A stretch of DNA of 64,000 bases, taken from the NCBI GenBank assembly GCA_900551445.1, contig URWA01000005.1:52641-116640 (forward strand). The letters run 5' to 3'. The number at the start of each line of letters is the position of its first letter. Position 1 is the first letter of the stretch. The translations under genes and the position numbers were made by a program. Source of the stretch: an uncultured Bacteroides sp. Its GTDB lineage: Bacteria; Bacteroidota; Bacteroidia; Bacteroidales; Bacteroidaceae. The notes under the pieces were generated by a model. That model had not been told where the DNA came from. It did no database searches and saw only the letters and a list, made by a program, of their open reading frames with translations. Below are positions 55,281-63,886 of this stretch, one piece after another.

Positions 55281-56273
55281 ATGGCTGTAAGTATGGCTGA
55301 TATCACCAAGCTTCGTAAAATGACTGGAGCTGGTATGATGGACTGTAAAAATGCTTTGACAGAAGCTGAAGGCGATTTCGACAAAGCAGTAGAAATTATC
55401 CGTAAAAAAGGACAGGCTGTAGCTGCAAAACGTTCTGACCGTGAAACTTCAGAAGGTTGTGTATTGGCAAAATCAACTGGCGACTATGCAGCAATGATTG
55501 CTTTGAAGTGTGAAACTGACTTCGTGGCTAAGAATGCTGACTTCGTAGCGCTGACTCAGGCTATCCTGGATGCGGCTATCGCTAACAAATGCAAGACTTT
55601 GGATGAAGTAAAGGCTCTGCCGATGGGTAGCGGTACAATTGCTGACGCAATCGTAGAACGCAGCGGTATCACTGGTGAAAAAACTGAATTGGATGGCTAC
55701 AACTTCGTTTCTGGCGCTTGCACTGCTGTTTACAACCACATGAACAAGAACCAGCTTTGCACTATCGTAGCTTTCAACAAGGTTTGTGATGAAAAAGTTG
55801 CTCACGAAATCTGTATGCAGATTGCAGCTATGAACCCGATTGCTATCGATGAAGCTGGTGTTCCTGAAGCTGTAAAACAGGAAGAAATCAACGTGGCTAT
55901 TGAAAAGACAAAAGCTGAACAGATTCAGAAGGCTGTAGAAGCTGCTTTGAAGAAAGCAGGTATCAACCCGGCTCACGTAGACAGCGAAGAGCACATGGAA
56001 AGCAACATGGCTAAGGGCTGGATTTCTGCAGAAGATGTAGCTAAGGCTAAGGAAATCAAAGAAACTGTAGCTGCTGAAAAGGCTGCTCATCTGCCGCAGG
56101 CTATGATTGAGAACATTGCGAAAGGTCGTCTGGGCAAATTCTTGAAAGAAGTTTGTCTGTTGAACCAGGAAAGCATCATGGAACCGAAGAAGACTGTAGC
56201 TGATGTATTGAAGGAAGCTGATCCTGAATTGGCTATCACAGAATTCAAACGTTTCACTTTACGTGCTGAATAA
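55281..56273 (+). CDS. tsf: Elongation factor Ts
   Basis: The product has 330 residues. The UBA-like N-terminus (MADITKLRKMTGAGMMDCKN) and the EF-Tu contact motif KCETDFVAKNADF (about 73-85) are intact. It exchanges GDP for GTP on EF-Tu in the cytoplasm. rpsB-tsf linkage is conserved across bacteria. A hairpin at 56294 closes the cluster. Confidence 0.98.
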   Translation: MAVSMADITKLRKMTGAGMMDCKNALTEAEGDFDKAVEIIRKKGQAVAAKRSDRETSEGCVLAKSTGDYAAMIALKCETDFVAKNADFVALTQAILDAAIANKCKTLDEVKALPMGSGTIADAIVERSGITGEKTELDGYNFVSGACTAVYNHMNKNQLCTIVAFNKVCDEKVAHEICMQIAAMNPIAIDEAGVPEAVKQEEINVAIEKTKAEQIQKAVEAALKKAGINPAHVDSEEHMESNMAKGWISAEDVAKAKEIKETVAAEKAAHLPQAMIENIAKGRLGKFLKEVCLLNQESIMEPKKTVADVLKEADPELAITEFKRFTLRAE

Positions 56274-56293
56274 TCATTATTCGATATTCTTTT

Positions 56294-56319
56294 TCGGGCA
56301 TGCAGTTTTGCATGCCCGA
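56294..56319 (+). terminator. Terminator after tsf
   Basis: An 11-base-pair stem (56294-56304 with 56309-56319) is followed by TTTGTTTT. Confidence 0.75.
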
Positions 56320-56402
56320 TTTGTTTTACTGCTGTTTGTTTCAAGCAGCCGTTTTTTATTGATTATTATCAGGAAAAGTAATCTTTCAAGCTGGATATTT
56401 TG

Positions 56403-56410
56403 TATTTTTG
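56403..56410 (+). promoter_or_regulatory. -7 promoter element of gpmI
   Basis: TATTTTTG matches TAnnTTTG, 49 bases before the ATG at 56459. The -33 box is not clear. Confidence 0.5.
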
Positions 56411-56458
56411 CTGCCGGAAAACATAGAATGAAATTCTAACTTTTAAACAAAATAGATT

Positions 56459-57973
56459 ATGGCAAAGAAAGCGCTTTTAATGATTTTGGATGGTTGGGGA
56501 TGTGGCGACCATCAGAAAGATGATGTAATCTTCAATACTCCGACTCCTTACTGGGACAGCCTGCTGGCTACCTATCCTCACTCACAGTTGCAGGCCAGTG
56601 GTGAAAATGTAGGTCTTCCCGACGGACAGATGGGTAACTCTGAAGTAGGTCACCTGAACATCGGTGCCGGACGTATCGTATATCAGGACTTGGTGAAGAT
56701 TAACCGTGCTTGTGCCGACAACAGCATCCTGAAGAACAAAGAAATCGTGTCTGCTTTCTCATACGCAAAAGAGCATGGCAAGAACATGCACTTCATGGGA
56801 CTGACCTCTAACGGTGGTGTTCATTCTTCTTTGGACCACTTGTTCAAGTTGTGTGACATTGCAAAAGAATACGGACTGGAAAATACATTCATCCACTGCT
56901 TCATGGACGGTCGTGACACTGACCCGAAGAGCGGTAAGGGATTCATCGAACAGCTGACTGACCATTGTGCAAAATCAACGGGTAAGATTGCGTCTATCGT
57001 AGGACGTTTCTACGCTATGGACCGTGACAAACGTTGGGCTCGTGTGAAAGAAGCCTACGACTTGCTGGTAAGCGGTATCGGTAAGAAGGCTACTGACATG
57101 GTACAGGCCATGCAGGAATCATACGACGAAGGTGTAACCGACGAATTCATCAAACCGATTGTCAACGCCAACTTCGACGGTACCATCAAGGAAGGTGATG
57201 TAGTAATCTTCTTCAACTACCGTAACGACCGTGCGAAAGAGCTGACTATCGTACTGACTCAGCAGGACATGCCGGAAGAAGGCATGAAGACCATTCCGGG
57301 ATTGCAGTACTACTGTATGACTCCGTACGATGCTTCTTTCAAAGGTGTACACATCCTGTTCGATAAGGAAAATGTACAGAACACACTGGGCGAATACCTG
57401 GCCAACAACGGTAAGACTCAGTTGCACATTGCCGAAACAGAAAAATATGCACACGTTACCTTCTTCTTCAACGGTGGACGTGAAACTCCATACACCAATG
57501 AAGACCGTATCCTGGTTCCGTCTCCGAAAGTAGCTACTTACGACCTGAAACCGGAAATGAGTGCTTACGAAGTAAAAGACAAACTGGTAGAAGCCATCGG
57601 TACACAGAAATATGATTTCATCGTGGTTAACTATGCTAACGGTGATATGGTAGGTCACACAGGTATCTACGAAGCCATCGAAAAAGCAGTAGTTGCCATC
57701 GACAACTGCGTGAAAGATACAGTGGAAGCTGCCAAGGCAAACGGTTACGAAGTCATCATCATTGCCGACCACGGAAATGCTGACCACGCTTTGAACGCTG
57801 ACGGTACACCGAACACAGCTCACTCTTTGAACCCGGTTCCGTTTGTGTACGTAACTGAAAACAAGAATGCCAAGGTAGAAAACGGTGTATTGGCCGATGT
57901 AGCTCCTTCTATCCTGCACATTCTGGGTATGGCTCAGCCGGCAGAAATGACAGGTCATGACCTGATTAAATAA
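56459..57973 (+). CDS. gpmI: 2,3-bisphosphoglycerate-independent phosphoglycerate mutase
   Basis: The product has 504 residues. It has the alkaline phosphatase-like metal site (LMILDGWGCG near the start, DHGNADHALN near 438), the phosphoserine motif MGNSEVGHLNIGAGR (about 59-73), and FMDGRDTDPKSG in the transferase domain. It converts 3-phosphoglycerate to 2-phosphoglycerate in glycolysis, using two Mn ions. It is a single-gene unit with its own terminator. Confidence 0.98.
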   Translation: MAKKALLMILDGWGCGDHQKDDVIFNTPTPYWDSLLATYPHSQLQASGENVGLPDGQMGNSEVGHLNIGAGRIVYQDLVKINRACADNSILKNKEIVSAFSYAKEHGKNMHFMGLTSNGGVHSSLDHLFKLCDIAKEYGLENTFIHCFMDGRDTDPKSGKGFIEQLTDHCAKSTGKIASIVGRFYAMDRDKRWARVKEAYDLLVSGIGKKATDMVQAMQESYDEGVTDEFIKPIVNANFDGTIKEGDVVIFFNYRNDRAKELTIVLTQQDMPEEGMKTIPGLQYYCMTPYDASFKGVHILFDKENVQNTLGEYLANNGKTQLHIAETEKYAHVTFFFNGGRETPYTNEDRILVPSPKVATYDLKPEMSAYEVKDKLVEAIGTQKYDFIVVNYANGDMVGHTGIYEAIEKAVVAIDNCVKDTVEAAKANGYEVIIIADHGNADHALNADGTPNTAHSLNPVPFVYVTENKNAKVENGVLADVAPSILHILGMAQPAEMTGHDLIK

Positions 57974-58010
57974 GCTGTCTGAGAATCCTCAAGAGAACTA
58001 GATAAAGATT

Positions 58011-58050
58011 CGGACTTCACTGCGGAAAAAGTAGTGAAGTCCGTTTTTTT
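58011..58050 (+). terminator. Terminator after gpmI
   Basis: A perfect 11-base-pair stem (58011-58021 with 58033-58043) is followed by seven T. Confidence 0.9.
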
Positions 58051-58286
58051 ATGCTTTGCGGTCAAACCGTATGCCTGAGGAGACTTTGTGAATGGGGAGG
58101 GATAGCGAAGCAGTGGATGGTTTGCCGTTTTGGAGGCGATGTGCGATTCTTGCCTGGTGAGTGTGAGATGCGTGTGGGCGATGCGGCTTGCTCGTGGAAA
58201 CTGGATAGAAGAGGATGAAATCGCAAATATACCGTCTTTCAGAGACTGTCCCGTTTTCTTACCGAAACCTGATAGGAAAGAAAATA
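58051..58286. other. Gap without a supported gene
   Basis: A short frame at 58130-58357 is open but runs through the next terminator and has no recognisable features. Nothing else is seen here. Confidence 0.6.
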
Positions 58287-58326
58287 AAAAGCCGCAAAGT
58301 AAAAAAGAGATTACTTTGCGGCTTTT
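58287..58326. terminator. Terminator of rpmH
   Basis: A perfect 16-base-pair stem (58287-58302 with 58311-58326) has A on its left side and T on its right, so it can stop transcription on either strand. It lies 20 bases beyond the rpmH stop. Confidence 0.85.
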
Positions 58327-58346
58327 CTGTCAAACAGAGTGCTTGA

Positions 58347-58508
58347 TTAAGCTTTAACTCCGTTGTATTCGTCAGATACAGTTAATTTCTTGCGGCCTTT
58401 AGCGCGACGTGCTGCCAATACTCGGCGACCGTTAGCGGTAGCCATTCTTTCACGGAAACCGTGTTTGTTTCTTCTCTTTCTGTTAGAGGGTTGGAATGTT
58501 CTTTTCAT
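58347..58508 (-). CDS. rpmH: Ribosomal protein L34
   Basis: The product has 53 residues, read from the ATG at 58506-58508 to the stop at 58347. The sequence starts MKRTFQPSNRKRRNKHGF and continues RERMATANGRRVLAARRAKG, the L34 signature of a small basic 50S protein. A short acidic tail (VSDEYNGVKA) follows, as in other Bacteroidota. It has a full promoter at 58553-58583, back-to-back with that of efp. dnaA and rnpA, often next to rpmH, are not present here. Confidence 0.97.
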   Translation of the reverse strand: MKRTFQPSNRKRRNKHGFRERMATANGRRVLAARRAKGRKKLTVSDEYNGVKA

Positions 58509-58552
58509 TTTCGTATATACTATTTATGTTATTATTCCATGCGTTCGGGCTG

Positions 58553-58583
58553 CAAAATTAGTGACTTTTTTTTAATAATCAAA
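58553..58583 (-). promoter_or_regulatory. Promoter of rpmH
   Basis: On the minus strand TTTG (58580-58583), 19 bases and TAATTTTG (58553-58560) match the consensus fully. Confidence 0.8.
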
Positions 58584-58610
58584 GTGCTAAATCATTTTTA
58601 GACAAATCTT

Positions 58611-58642
58611 TTTGCGTTTTTTCGTGATTTAGATTAATTTTG
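58611..58642 (+). promoter_or_regulatory. Promoter of efp
   Basis: TTTG (58611-58614), 20 bases, TAATTTTG (58635-58642). It is divergent from the rpmH promoter. Confidence 0.8.
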
Positions 58643-58697
58643 CAACCGTATTCAGAGAATAAATCAACTATAACATAATAATAAAAGGATTTAAGTT

Positions 58698-59264
58698 ATG
58701 ATTAATGCTCAAGACATTAAAATCGGAACCGCTATCCGTATGGATGGCAAATTGTATTTCTGCATTGACTTCCTGCATGTAAAACCGGGTAAAGGAAACA
58801 CTTTCATGCGTACAAAGCTGAAAGATGTAGTAGACGGATATGTATTGGAACGTCGTTTCAACATCGGTGAAAAACTGGAAGATGTACGTGTAGAACGTCG
58901 TCCTTACCAGTATCTGTATAAAGAAGGTGAAGACTATATCTTCATGAACCAGGAAACTTTCGAACAGGTGCCCATCGCTCACGACCTGATTGAAGGTGTA
59001 GACTTCCTGAAAGAAGAAATGGTAGTAGAAGTTGTTTCTGATGCTTCTACTGAAACTATCCTCTTCGCTGAACTGCCGGTAAAAGTACAGTTGAAGGTGA
59101 CTTACACTGAACCGGGTCTGAAAGGTGATACAGCTACCAACGCTACCAAACCGGCTACTGTAGAAACAGGTGCTACTGTACGTGTGCCGTTGTTCATCAA
59201 CCAGGACGAAATTATCGAAGTGGATACTCGTGACGGTTCTTACGTAGGTCGTGTAAAAGCTTGA
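58698..59264 (+). CDS. efp: Elongation factor P
   Basis: The product has 188 residues, the normal three-domain length. The N-terminal KOW-like domain carries the loop KPGKGNTFMR with Lys32 at the position that is modified in many bacteria. The C-terminal OB domain contains GATVRVPLFINQDEIIEVDT (in parts GATVRVPLFINQ, DEIIEVDTRDGSYVGR). It relieves ribosome stalling at proline runs. The modifying enzyme is not coded nearby. Confidence 0.98.
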   Translation: MINAQDIKIGTAIRMDGKLYFCIDFLHVKPGKGNTFMRTKLKDVVDGYVLERRFNIGEKLEDVRVERRPYQYLYKEGEDYIFMNQETFEQVPIAHDLIEGVDFLKEEMVVEVVSDASTETILFAELPVKVQLKVTYTEPGLKGDTATNATKPATVETGATVRVPLFINQDEIIEVDTRDGSYVGRVKA

Positions 59265-59305
59265 TAAGATATATCTGTCAGAGAAATCATTCTCAAAAGA
59301 TAAAA

Positions 59306-59340
59306 AGAAAGCCGCATTGGACATTCCAGTGCGGCTTTCT
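59306..59340. terminator. Hairpin between efp and the GH95 gene
   Basis: A 15-base stem (59306-59320 with 59326-59340, one G-T pair) lies between convergent genes and can serve both. Confidence 0.78.
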
Positions 59341-59359
59341 GCTTTGTTATACTTTCAGC

Positions 59360-61789
59360 TTACAAGAGCTGGATACCTTTGTTCGCCTTCAAGTTGACGG
59401 TCTGGGTCTTTCCGTTAAAGCTGACTTTCGTCTTTCCTCCTTTTCGGGCCTGGATGTGCAGGGAAGTCACTTTCCCGTCTTTCCATTCCATGTCGACCAC
59501 GAAACCTCCGCGGGCACAGATTCCTTTCACGCTGCCGTCTTTCCATTCATCCGGAAGAGCCGGAAGCAGGGTGATACTGTTTTCGGACGACTGCATCAGC
59601 ATCTCGATCACGCCGGCACAACCTCCGAAGTTGCCGTCAATCTGGAACGGAGAGTGGGCGTCGAGCAGGTTCGGATAAGTTCCTCCTCCGCGGCGGGCAT
59701 CTTTCCCTTTGTAACCGTCCGGGCTGACGTAACGCAGCAGACGGCGGTAGATGTGGTAGGCATTCTTACTGTCCTTCAGACGGGCATACAGGTTGACACG
59801 CCAGCCGGTGCTCCAGCCAGTGGTATTGTCACCCTTGATTTCCAGTGTACGGGCGCAAGCCTTGGCCAGGTCGGGCGTGCTTTCTACCGACAGATGGCGA
59901 CCGGGATACAGACCGAACAAGTGCGACTGGTGACGGTGTTGCGGGTCTTCGTCGCTCCAGTCATGGAACCATTCCTGCAAGTTGCCGTTCTTTCCTACCC
60001 GATAGGGCAGCAGACGGGACAGGGTCTTGGCAATCTGTTTCCGGAAGTCCTTGTCCGTACCGAGCGCTTCGGCAGCCTTGGCGGCATCAATCAGACATTC
60101 GCGGGTCATGGCCAGGTCGGCCGTGCAGCCGTAGGATGTGGCACCGACATACCCGTCGGGTGTCACGAACTTGTTTTCCGGCGAAGTGCCCGGTGAAGTG
60201 AGCAGTTTGCCGTCCTTCTCAATCAGCCAGTTCAGGCAGAATTCAGCCGCTCCTTTCAGCACCGGATAGTATTGCTGCAGGAACGCCTTGTCTTGTGTGA
60301 AGGCATAACGTTCCCAGATGTGAGTCGACAGCCAGGCGCCTCCCATGGTCCAGCAGGCCCACGACGGGTCGCCCACGTTCAGCCCCACCGGGCAGGTCAT
60401 GGCCCAGATGTCCGTGTTCTGTCCCAGGCACCATCCCTTCTGTACCCCGTAGTACGCCTTGGCCGTGGCTTCTCCCGTGCGTTGCAGGTTGGCGATGAAT
60501 TCCATCAGCGGACGGTGCATCTCACTCAGGTTGGCCGTTTCGGCAGCCCAGTAGTTTTCCTCCAGGTTGATGTTGCTGGTATAGTTGCAACTCCAGGGCG
60601 GAAGCAACCGTTCGTTCCACAATCCCTGCAAGTTGGCCGGCACACCCGGTGTGCGCGAGCTGGAGATGAGCAGGTAGCGACCATACTGGAAATACAAGGC
60701 TTCCAGTTCCGGATTCTTCTGCGACTGGTCTGTATATTGCAGAAGTTGTACGTCGGTGGGCAGGTTGGCAATAGTCTTGTCGGTGGTTCCGAGATTCAGC
60801 TCTACGCGGTTGAAGAACGACTGGTAGTCGGCCACGTGCGCCTTTTCAAGTGTCTCGAACGATTTCTGTGCCGCCCGGTCCATACGCTGTGCCACCAGAT
60901 TCCGGTAGTCACGGCCTTCTTTCATCGGGTCCTTGTCGAAGCCGTTGAAGCTGGTCACGTTGGCCACCAGAATCAGGGCCTCTTTTCCGCCCGTAATCTT
61001 CAGTTCCCCCGACGGGAAACTCTTCACCTGGCTTCCCGGGGCGATAACCCGAATCAGCGTGCGGAAATGCGTACCCCGTTCCGGGTCGTATAAATGTTTG
61101 TTTTTCATCTTGTTGAAGTAACTCGGATAGGAATGGTAAGCCGCATATCCTTCGGCCGAGATTTCATTACCGGAAGCCGTGGTGGCATGGGGCAGGAGTG
61201 AGGTGAAAGAAAGAAGTGCCTGAATACCCTTCTCGCTTTCTGTCTGCAGACGGAGCACAATCACGGAGTCGGGAGCCGAGGCAAAATAGTCGCAGGAGAA
61301 AGCTTTGCCGTTCCGCTGGTAGCTGGTCCGTGCAAGGGCCTGCCGGATGTCCAGGCTCCGCTGGTAGCCGGTCACCTGTGCCGGTTCGTCCAGATACGTG
61401 AGGGAGAGTTGCCCCAAGGGCTGGTAGTTTTCGCTGTAATGTCCCTGCACCTTCCGTTGGGCGAGGTCGGCGCCGCGGTAGTCTTCCTTGTCGAGCAAGG
61501 CCCGTATTTCCGGGATGGCCTTGTAGGCATCAGGTGTGGTGACTTCCCGGTCGGGTTCGCCGGTCCATAGTGTCAAGTCGTTCAGGGAGAGGACATCCTT
61601 GTCCGTGCCTCCGTAAAGAATGGCTCCCATCGTGCCGTTTCCGATGACCAGAGCCTCTTCAAAATATTCCGCAGGCCGGTCGTAGTGCAGCACCAGCCGG
61701 TTTTGTGCGGAAAGTGAGAATGTGTGTAATGAAATGGTACAGGCCATTACCACAATGCCCTTCCATTTACGGATAAAAATACTTTTCAT
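59360..61789 (-). CDS. GH95 alpha-L-fucosidase/alpha-L-galactosidase-type hydrolase
   Basis: The product has 809 residues from the ATG at 61787-61789, with a signal peptide ending near SAQ (residue 28); the frame is open to 61870 but that extension has no signal. GH95 landmarks are IGNGTMGAILYGG near 50, SNINLEENYWAAETANLSE (substrate Asn pair and catalytic Glu region), GATSYGCTADLAMTRECL, QSHLFGLYPG, and SPFQIDGNFGG with the conserved Asp. The family inverts and releases alpha-1,2-fucose or alpha-L-galactose from glycans. It stands alone, away from either SusCD pair. The 22-bp repeat array lies 100 bases upstream of its start. Confidence 0.93.
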   Translation of the reverse strand: MKSIFIRKWKGIVVMACTISLHTFSLSAQNRLVLHYDRPAEYFEEALVIGNGTMGAILYGGTDKDVLSLNDLTLWTGEPDREVTTPDAYKAIPEIRALLDKEDYRGADLAQRKVQGHYSENYQPLGQLSLTYLDEPAQVTGYQRSLDIRQALARTSYQRNGKAFSCDYFASAPDSVIVLRLQTESEKGIQALLSFTSLLPHATTASGNEISAEGYAAYHSYPSYFNKMKNKHLYDPERGTHFRTLIRVIAPGSQVKSFPSGELKITGGKEALILVANVTSFNGFDKDPMKEGRDYRNLVAQRMDRAAQKSFETLEKAHVADYQSFFNRVELNLGTTDKTIANLPTDVQLLQYTDQSQKNPELEALYFQYGRYLLISSSRTPGVPANLQGLWNERLLPPWSCNYTSNINLEENYWAAETANLSEMHRPLMEFIANLQRTGEATAKAYYGVQKGWCLGQNTDIWAMTCPVGLNVGDPSWACWTMGGAWLSTHIWERYAFTQDKAFLQQYYPVLKGAAEFCLNWLIEKDGKLLTSPGTSPENKFVTPDGYVGATSYGCTADLAMTRECLIDAAKAAEALGTDKDFRKQIAKTLSRLLPYRVGKNGNLQEWFHDWSDEDPQHRHQSHLFGLYPGRHLSVESTPDLAKACARTLEIKGDNTTGWSTGWRVNLYARLKDSKNAYHIYRRLLRYVSPDGYKGKDARRGGGTYPNLLDAHSPFQIDGNFGGCAGVIEMLMQSSENSITLLPALPDEWKDGSVKGICARGGFVVDMEWKDGKVTSLHIQARKGGKTKVSFNGKTQTVNLKANKGIQLL

Positions 61790-61889
61790 AGTGTATGTGT
61801 GAATAAAGAAAATTAACAACCGCAAGTTATTAAGAAAATCCCGGACGGGCAAAAAACAGGCTTGAAACATGTGAAAAAGCGGAATAAAA

Positions 61890-62021
61890 AAACGCCTTTG
61901 CGTTTCGATGTAAACGCAAGTACGTTTGAAGTCAAACGCAAGTGCGTTTCATCCAAAACGTAAGGACGTTTTGTTTCAAACGCTTTGGCGTTTTGCTTCA
62001 AGCGCAAGGGCGTTTCAGGCA
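61890..62021. repeat. 22-bp tandem palindromic repeat array B, six units
   Basis: Six units of exactly 22 bases start at 61890, 61912, 61934, 61956, 61978 and 62000. Each opens with AAACG or AAGCG and has its mirror CGTTT 10-15 bases in, so the core (for example AAACGCAAGTGCGTTT) is an inverted repeat; the last six bases vary. The spacing never slips. It shares period and core type with the array at 32195. Confidence 0.88.
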
Positions 62022-62051
62022 GGTCGTCAAAACTCTTCGAAAGTCTACAAA

Positions 62052-62086
62052 AAAAGCCTTCCCATCGTCGCGATGGAAAGGCTTTT
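62052..62086. terminator. Terminator of the L31 gene
   Basis: A 16-base stem (62052-62067 with 62071-62086, one mismatch) has A on the left and T on the right. It lies just beyond the stop of the minus-strand L31 gene. Confidence 0.8.
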
Positions 62087-62112
62087 CTTTATTTTTCCCG
62101 AAAAATAATCAA

Positions 62113-62367
62113 TTATTTTTTCTTGTGGTTTGCATAACGGCTCATGAACTTGTCCACACGTCCTGCTGTATCCACCAGTTTAGACTTACCAGTGTAGAAC
62201 GGGTGAGATGAGCTAGAGATTTCCAGCTTAACCAACGGATAAGTTTCTCCTTCGAATTCAATTGTGTCCTTAGTTGCACAAGTTGAACGAGACAGGAACA
62301 TGTCGCCGTTTGACATGTCTTTAAATACTACCGGACGGTAGTTTTCAGGATGAATGCCTTTTTTCAT
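62113..62367 (-). CDS. rpmE2: Ribosomal protein L31 type B
   Basis: The product has 84 residues. MKKGIHPENYRPVVFKDM and SSSSHPFYTGKSKLVDTAGRV (in parts SSSHPFYTGK, LVDTAGRVDKF) identify L31; the CxxC zinc motif of type A is absent and the chain is longer, as in type B. It is part of the 50S-30S bridge. In many bacteria type B replaces type A under zinc shortage; here it may be the only copy, which cannot be told from the window. Confidence 0.97.
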   Translation of the reverse strand: MKKGIHPENYRPVVFKDMSNGDMFLSRSTCATKDTIEFEGETYPLVKLEISSSSHPFYTGKSKLVDTAGRVDKFMSRYANHKKK

Positions 62368-62452
62368 TTTAGTATATACTTTTTGTTGTTATTATTGACA
62401 AATAAATATGTGGTAACACTGGTAAAGTGTGTAATGGTCTATTTCGGGTTGC

Positions 62453-62460
62453 AAAGATAC
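62453..62460 (-). promoter_or_regulatory. -7 promoter element of the L31 gene
   Basis: The minus strand reads TATCTTTG. The -33 region is TTTT-like and lies within the inverted repeat at 62462-62491. Confidence 0.65.
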
Positions 62461-62461
62461 G

Positions 62462-62491
62462 CTATTTCTTTGAAACTAAAAAGAAATAGCT
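62462..62491. repeat. Inverted repeat over the L31 promoter upstream region
   Basis: GCTATTTCTTT (62462-62472) is mirrored by AAAGAAATAGC (62481-62491) with an 8-base spacer. It may be an operator. Confidence 0.45.
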
Positions 62492-62642
62492 GAAAAAAAT
62501 ATTCTGTCAGTCAAAGGCTTTTATAATATAGGTGGGCAGGTTTTTGTCACATCTACTTTGCATCCTTGCTGCATCTCCGGGTAAATATTCGGATTGAAAT
62601 TGATTTGCCTCAAGAAAAGACAGAAAATCTCCGATTCAGGAT

Positions 62643-62673
62643 ATTGCTAATTCTTTTTATATTGTTACTTTTG
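62643..62673 (+). promoter_or_regulatory. Promoter of fba
   Basis: ATTG (62643-62646), 19 bases, TACTTTTG (62666-62673). Confidence 0.65.
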
Positions 62674-62713
62674 CAGGTGGAATTAATTACTAACAATTAT
62701 AAAACTTACAAAA

Positions 62714-63721
62714 ATGGTTAATTACAAAGAGTTAGGCTTGGTGAACACAAGAGATATGTTTGCCAGAGCAATCAAAGGTGGATATGCTATCCCTGCTTTC
62801 AACTTCAATAATATGGAACAGTTGCAGGCTATCATCAAGGCTGCTGTAGAAACAAAATCTCCGGTAATTCTCCAGGTATCTAAAGGTGCTCGTAACTATG
62901 CAAACCAGACTTTGTTGCGTTACATGGCAGAAGGTGCTGTAGAATATGCAAAGGAACTGGGTTGTGCACATCCTGAAATCGTGCTTCACCTTGACCACGG
63001 AGATTCATTCGAACTCTGCAAGTCTTGCATCGACATGGGATTCTCTTCAGTAATGATCGACGGTTCTCATCTGCCATACGAAGAAAACGTAGCTTTGACT
63101 AAGAAAGTAGTTGACTATGCACATCAGTTCGACGTAACAGTTGAAGGTGAGCTGGGTGTATTGGCTGGTGTAGAAGATGAAGTTTCTGCAGAACACCACA
63201 CTTATACTAACCCTGAAGAAGTAATCGACTTTGCTACTCGTACAGGTTGCGACTCATTGGCTATCTCAATCGGTACTTCTCACGGTGCTTACAAGTTCAA
63301 ACCTGAACAGTGCCACGTAGATCCGGCTACAGGTCGTCTGGTTCCTCCTCCATTGGAATTTGCTGTACTGGACGCTGTAATGGAAAAACTTCCGGGATTC
63401 CCTATCGTTCTTCACGGATCTTCATCAGTTCCTCAGGAAGAAGTGGACACTATCAACAAATATGGTGGCAAGCTGGAAGCTGCTATCGGTATTCCTGAAG
63501 ACCAGCTGCGTAAGGCTGCTAAATCTGCAGTTTGCAAGATCAACATCGACTCAGACTCTCGTCTGGCTATGACTGCTGCTATCCGTAAAGTATTCGCTGA
63601 AAAACCGGCTGAATTCGACCCGCGTAAATACCTGGGCCCGGCTCGTGACAACATGGAAAAACTTTACAAGCACAAAATCATCAACGTATTGGGCTCTGAC
63701 AACAAGCTGGCTCAGTGCTAA
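62714..63721 (+). CDS. fba: Class II fructose-bisphosphate aldolase
   Basis: The product has 335 residues. Family blocks are AIPAFNFNNMEQLQAI near the start, VLHLDHGDSFE with the catalytic Asp and a zinc His (about 95-105), VEGELGVLAG, IGTSHGAYKF and IVLHGSSSVP with further metal-binding histidines. It splits fructose 1,6-bisphosphate to DHAP and glyceraldehyde 3-phosphate with zinc, in glycolysis and gluconeogenesis. It is a single-gene unit under its own promoter. Confidence 0.98.
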   Translation: MVNYKELGLVNTRDMFARAIKGGYAIPAFNFNNMEQLQAIIKAAVETKSPVILQVSKGARNYANQTLLRYMAEGAVEYAKELGCAHPEIVLHLDHGDSFELCKSCIDMGFSSVMIDGSHLPYEENVALTKKVVDYAHQFDVTVEGELGVLAGVEDEVSAEHHTYTNPEEVIDFATRTGCDSLAISIGTSHGAYKFKPEQCHVDPATGRLVPPPLEFAVLDAVMEKLPGFPIVLHGSSSVPQEEVDTINKYGGKLEAAIGIPEDQLRKAAKSAVCKINIDSDSRLAMTAAIRKVFAEKPAEFDPRKYLGPARDNMEKLYKHKIINVLGSDNKLAQC

Positions 63722-63757
63722 TCGTGTTTGACACTTATCACACCTGATAAAATGAAT

Positions 63758-63790
63758 AAAGAGGATGTGTCAAAATGATGCATCCTCTTT
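63758..63790 (+). terminator. Hairpin after fba, possibly within an insertion sequence end
   Basis: AAAGAGGATG (63758-63767) pairs with CATCCTCTTT (63781-63790) and is followed by TT. It may terminate fba, but the GAGGATGTGTCAAAA stretch also resembles ends of Bacteroides insertion sequences, so it may mark the IS border. Confidence 0.6.
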
Positions 63791-63886
63791 TTCGTTATAT
63801 AATCATCGTTTTGCCATTTTTCATAGAGTATGATTTATGTTTTTCCTATGTCCATGCCTTTGGTGGTATAATGTGCTGTAGATGGC

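Larger units (their letters stand above)
61790..62112. other. Gap holding the second repeat array
   Basis: No gene is supported. The gap holds the leader of the GH95 gene, the 22-bp array (61890-62021) and the L31 terminator (62052-62086). No TAnnTTTG match was spotted for the GH95 gene. Confidence 0.6.
62368..62642. other. Gap between divergent L31 and fba genes
   Basis: No gene is seen. It holds the L31 promoter, an 11-base inverted repeat (62462-62491) and about 140 bases of AT-rich sequence without clear elements. Confidence 0.5.

Noticed and set aside
57119..57958. Open frame of 279 codons antisense to gpmI
   Set aside because: Phe/Val-rich shadow of a strongly codon-biased gene, with no promoter or motif.
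58130..58357. Short plus-strand frame between gpmI and rpmH
   Set aside because: It runs through a strong hairpin and into the rpmH 3' end, and shows no family features.
61813..62007. Small minus-strand frame through the 22-bp array
   Set aside because: The repeat period is not a multiple of three, so the repeats do not give repeated peptides.
61890..62021. CRISPR array
   Set aside because: Units abut with only six variable bases, there are no spacers of usual length and no cas genes.
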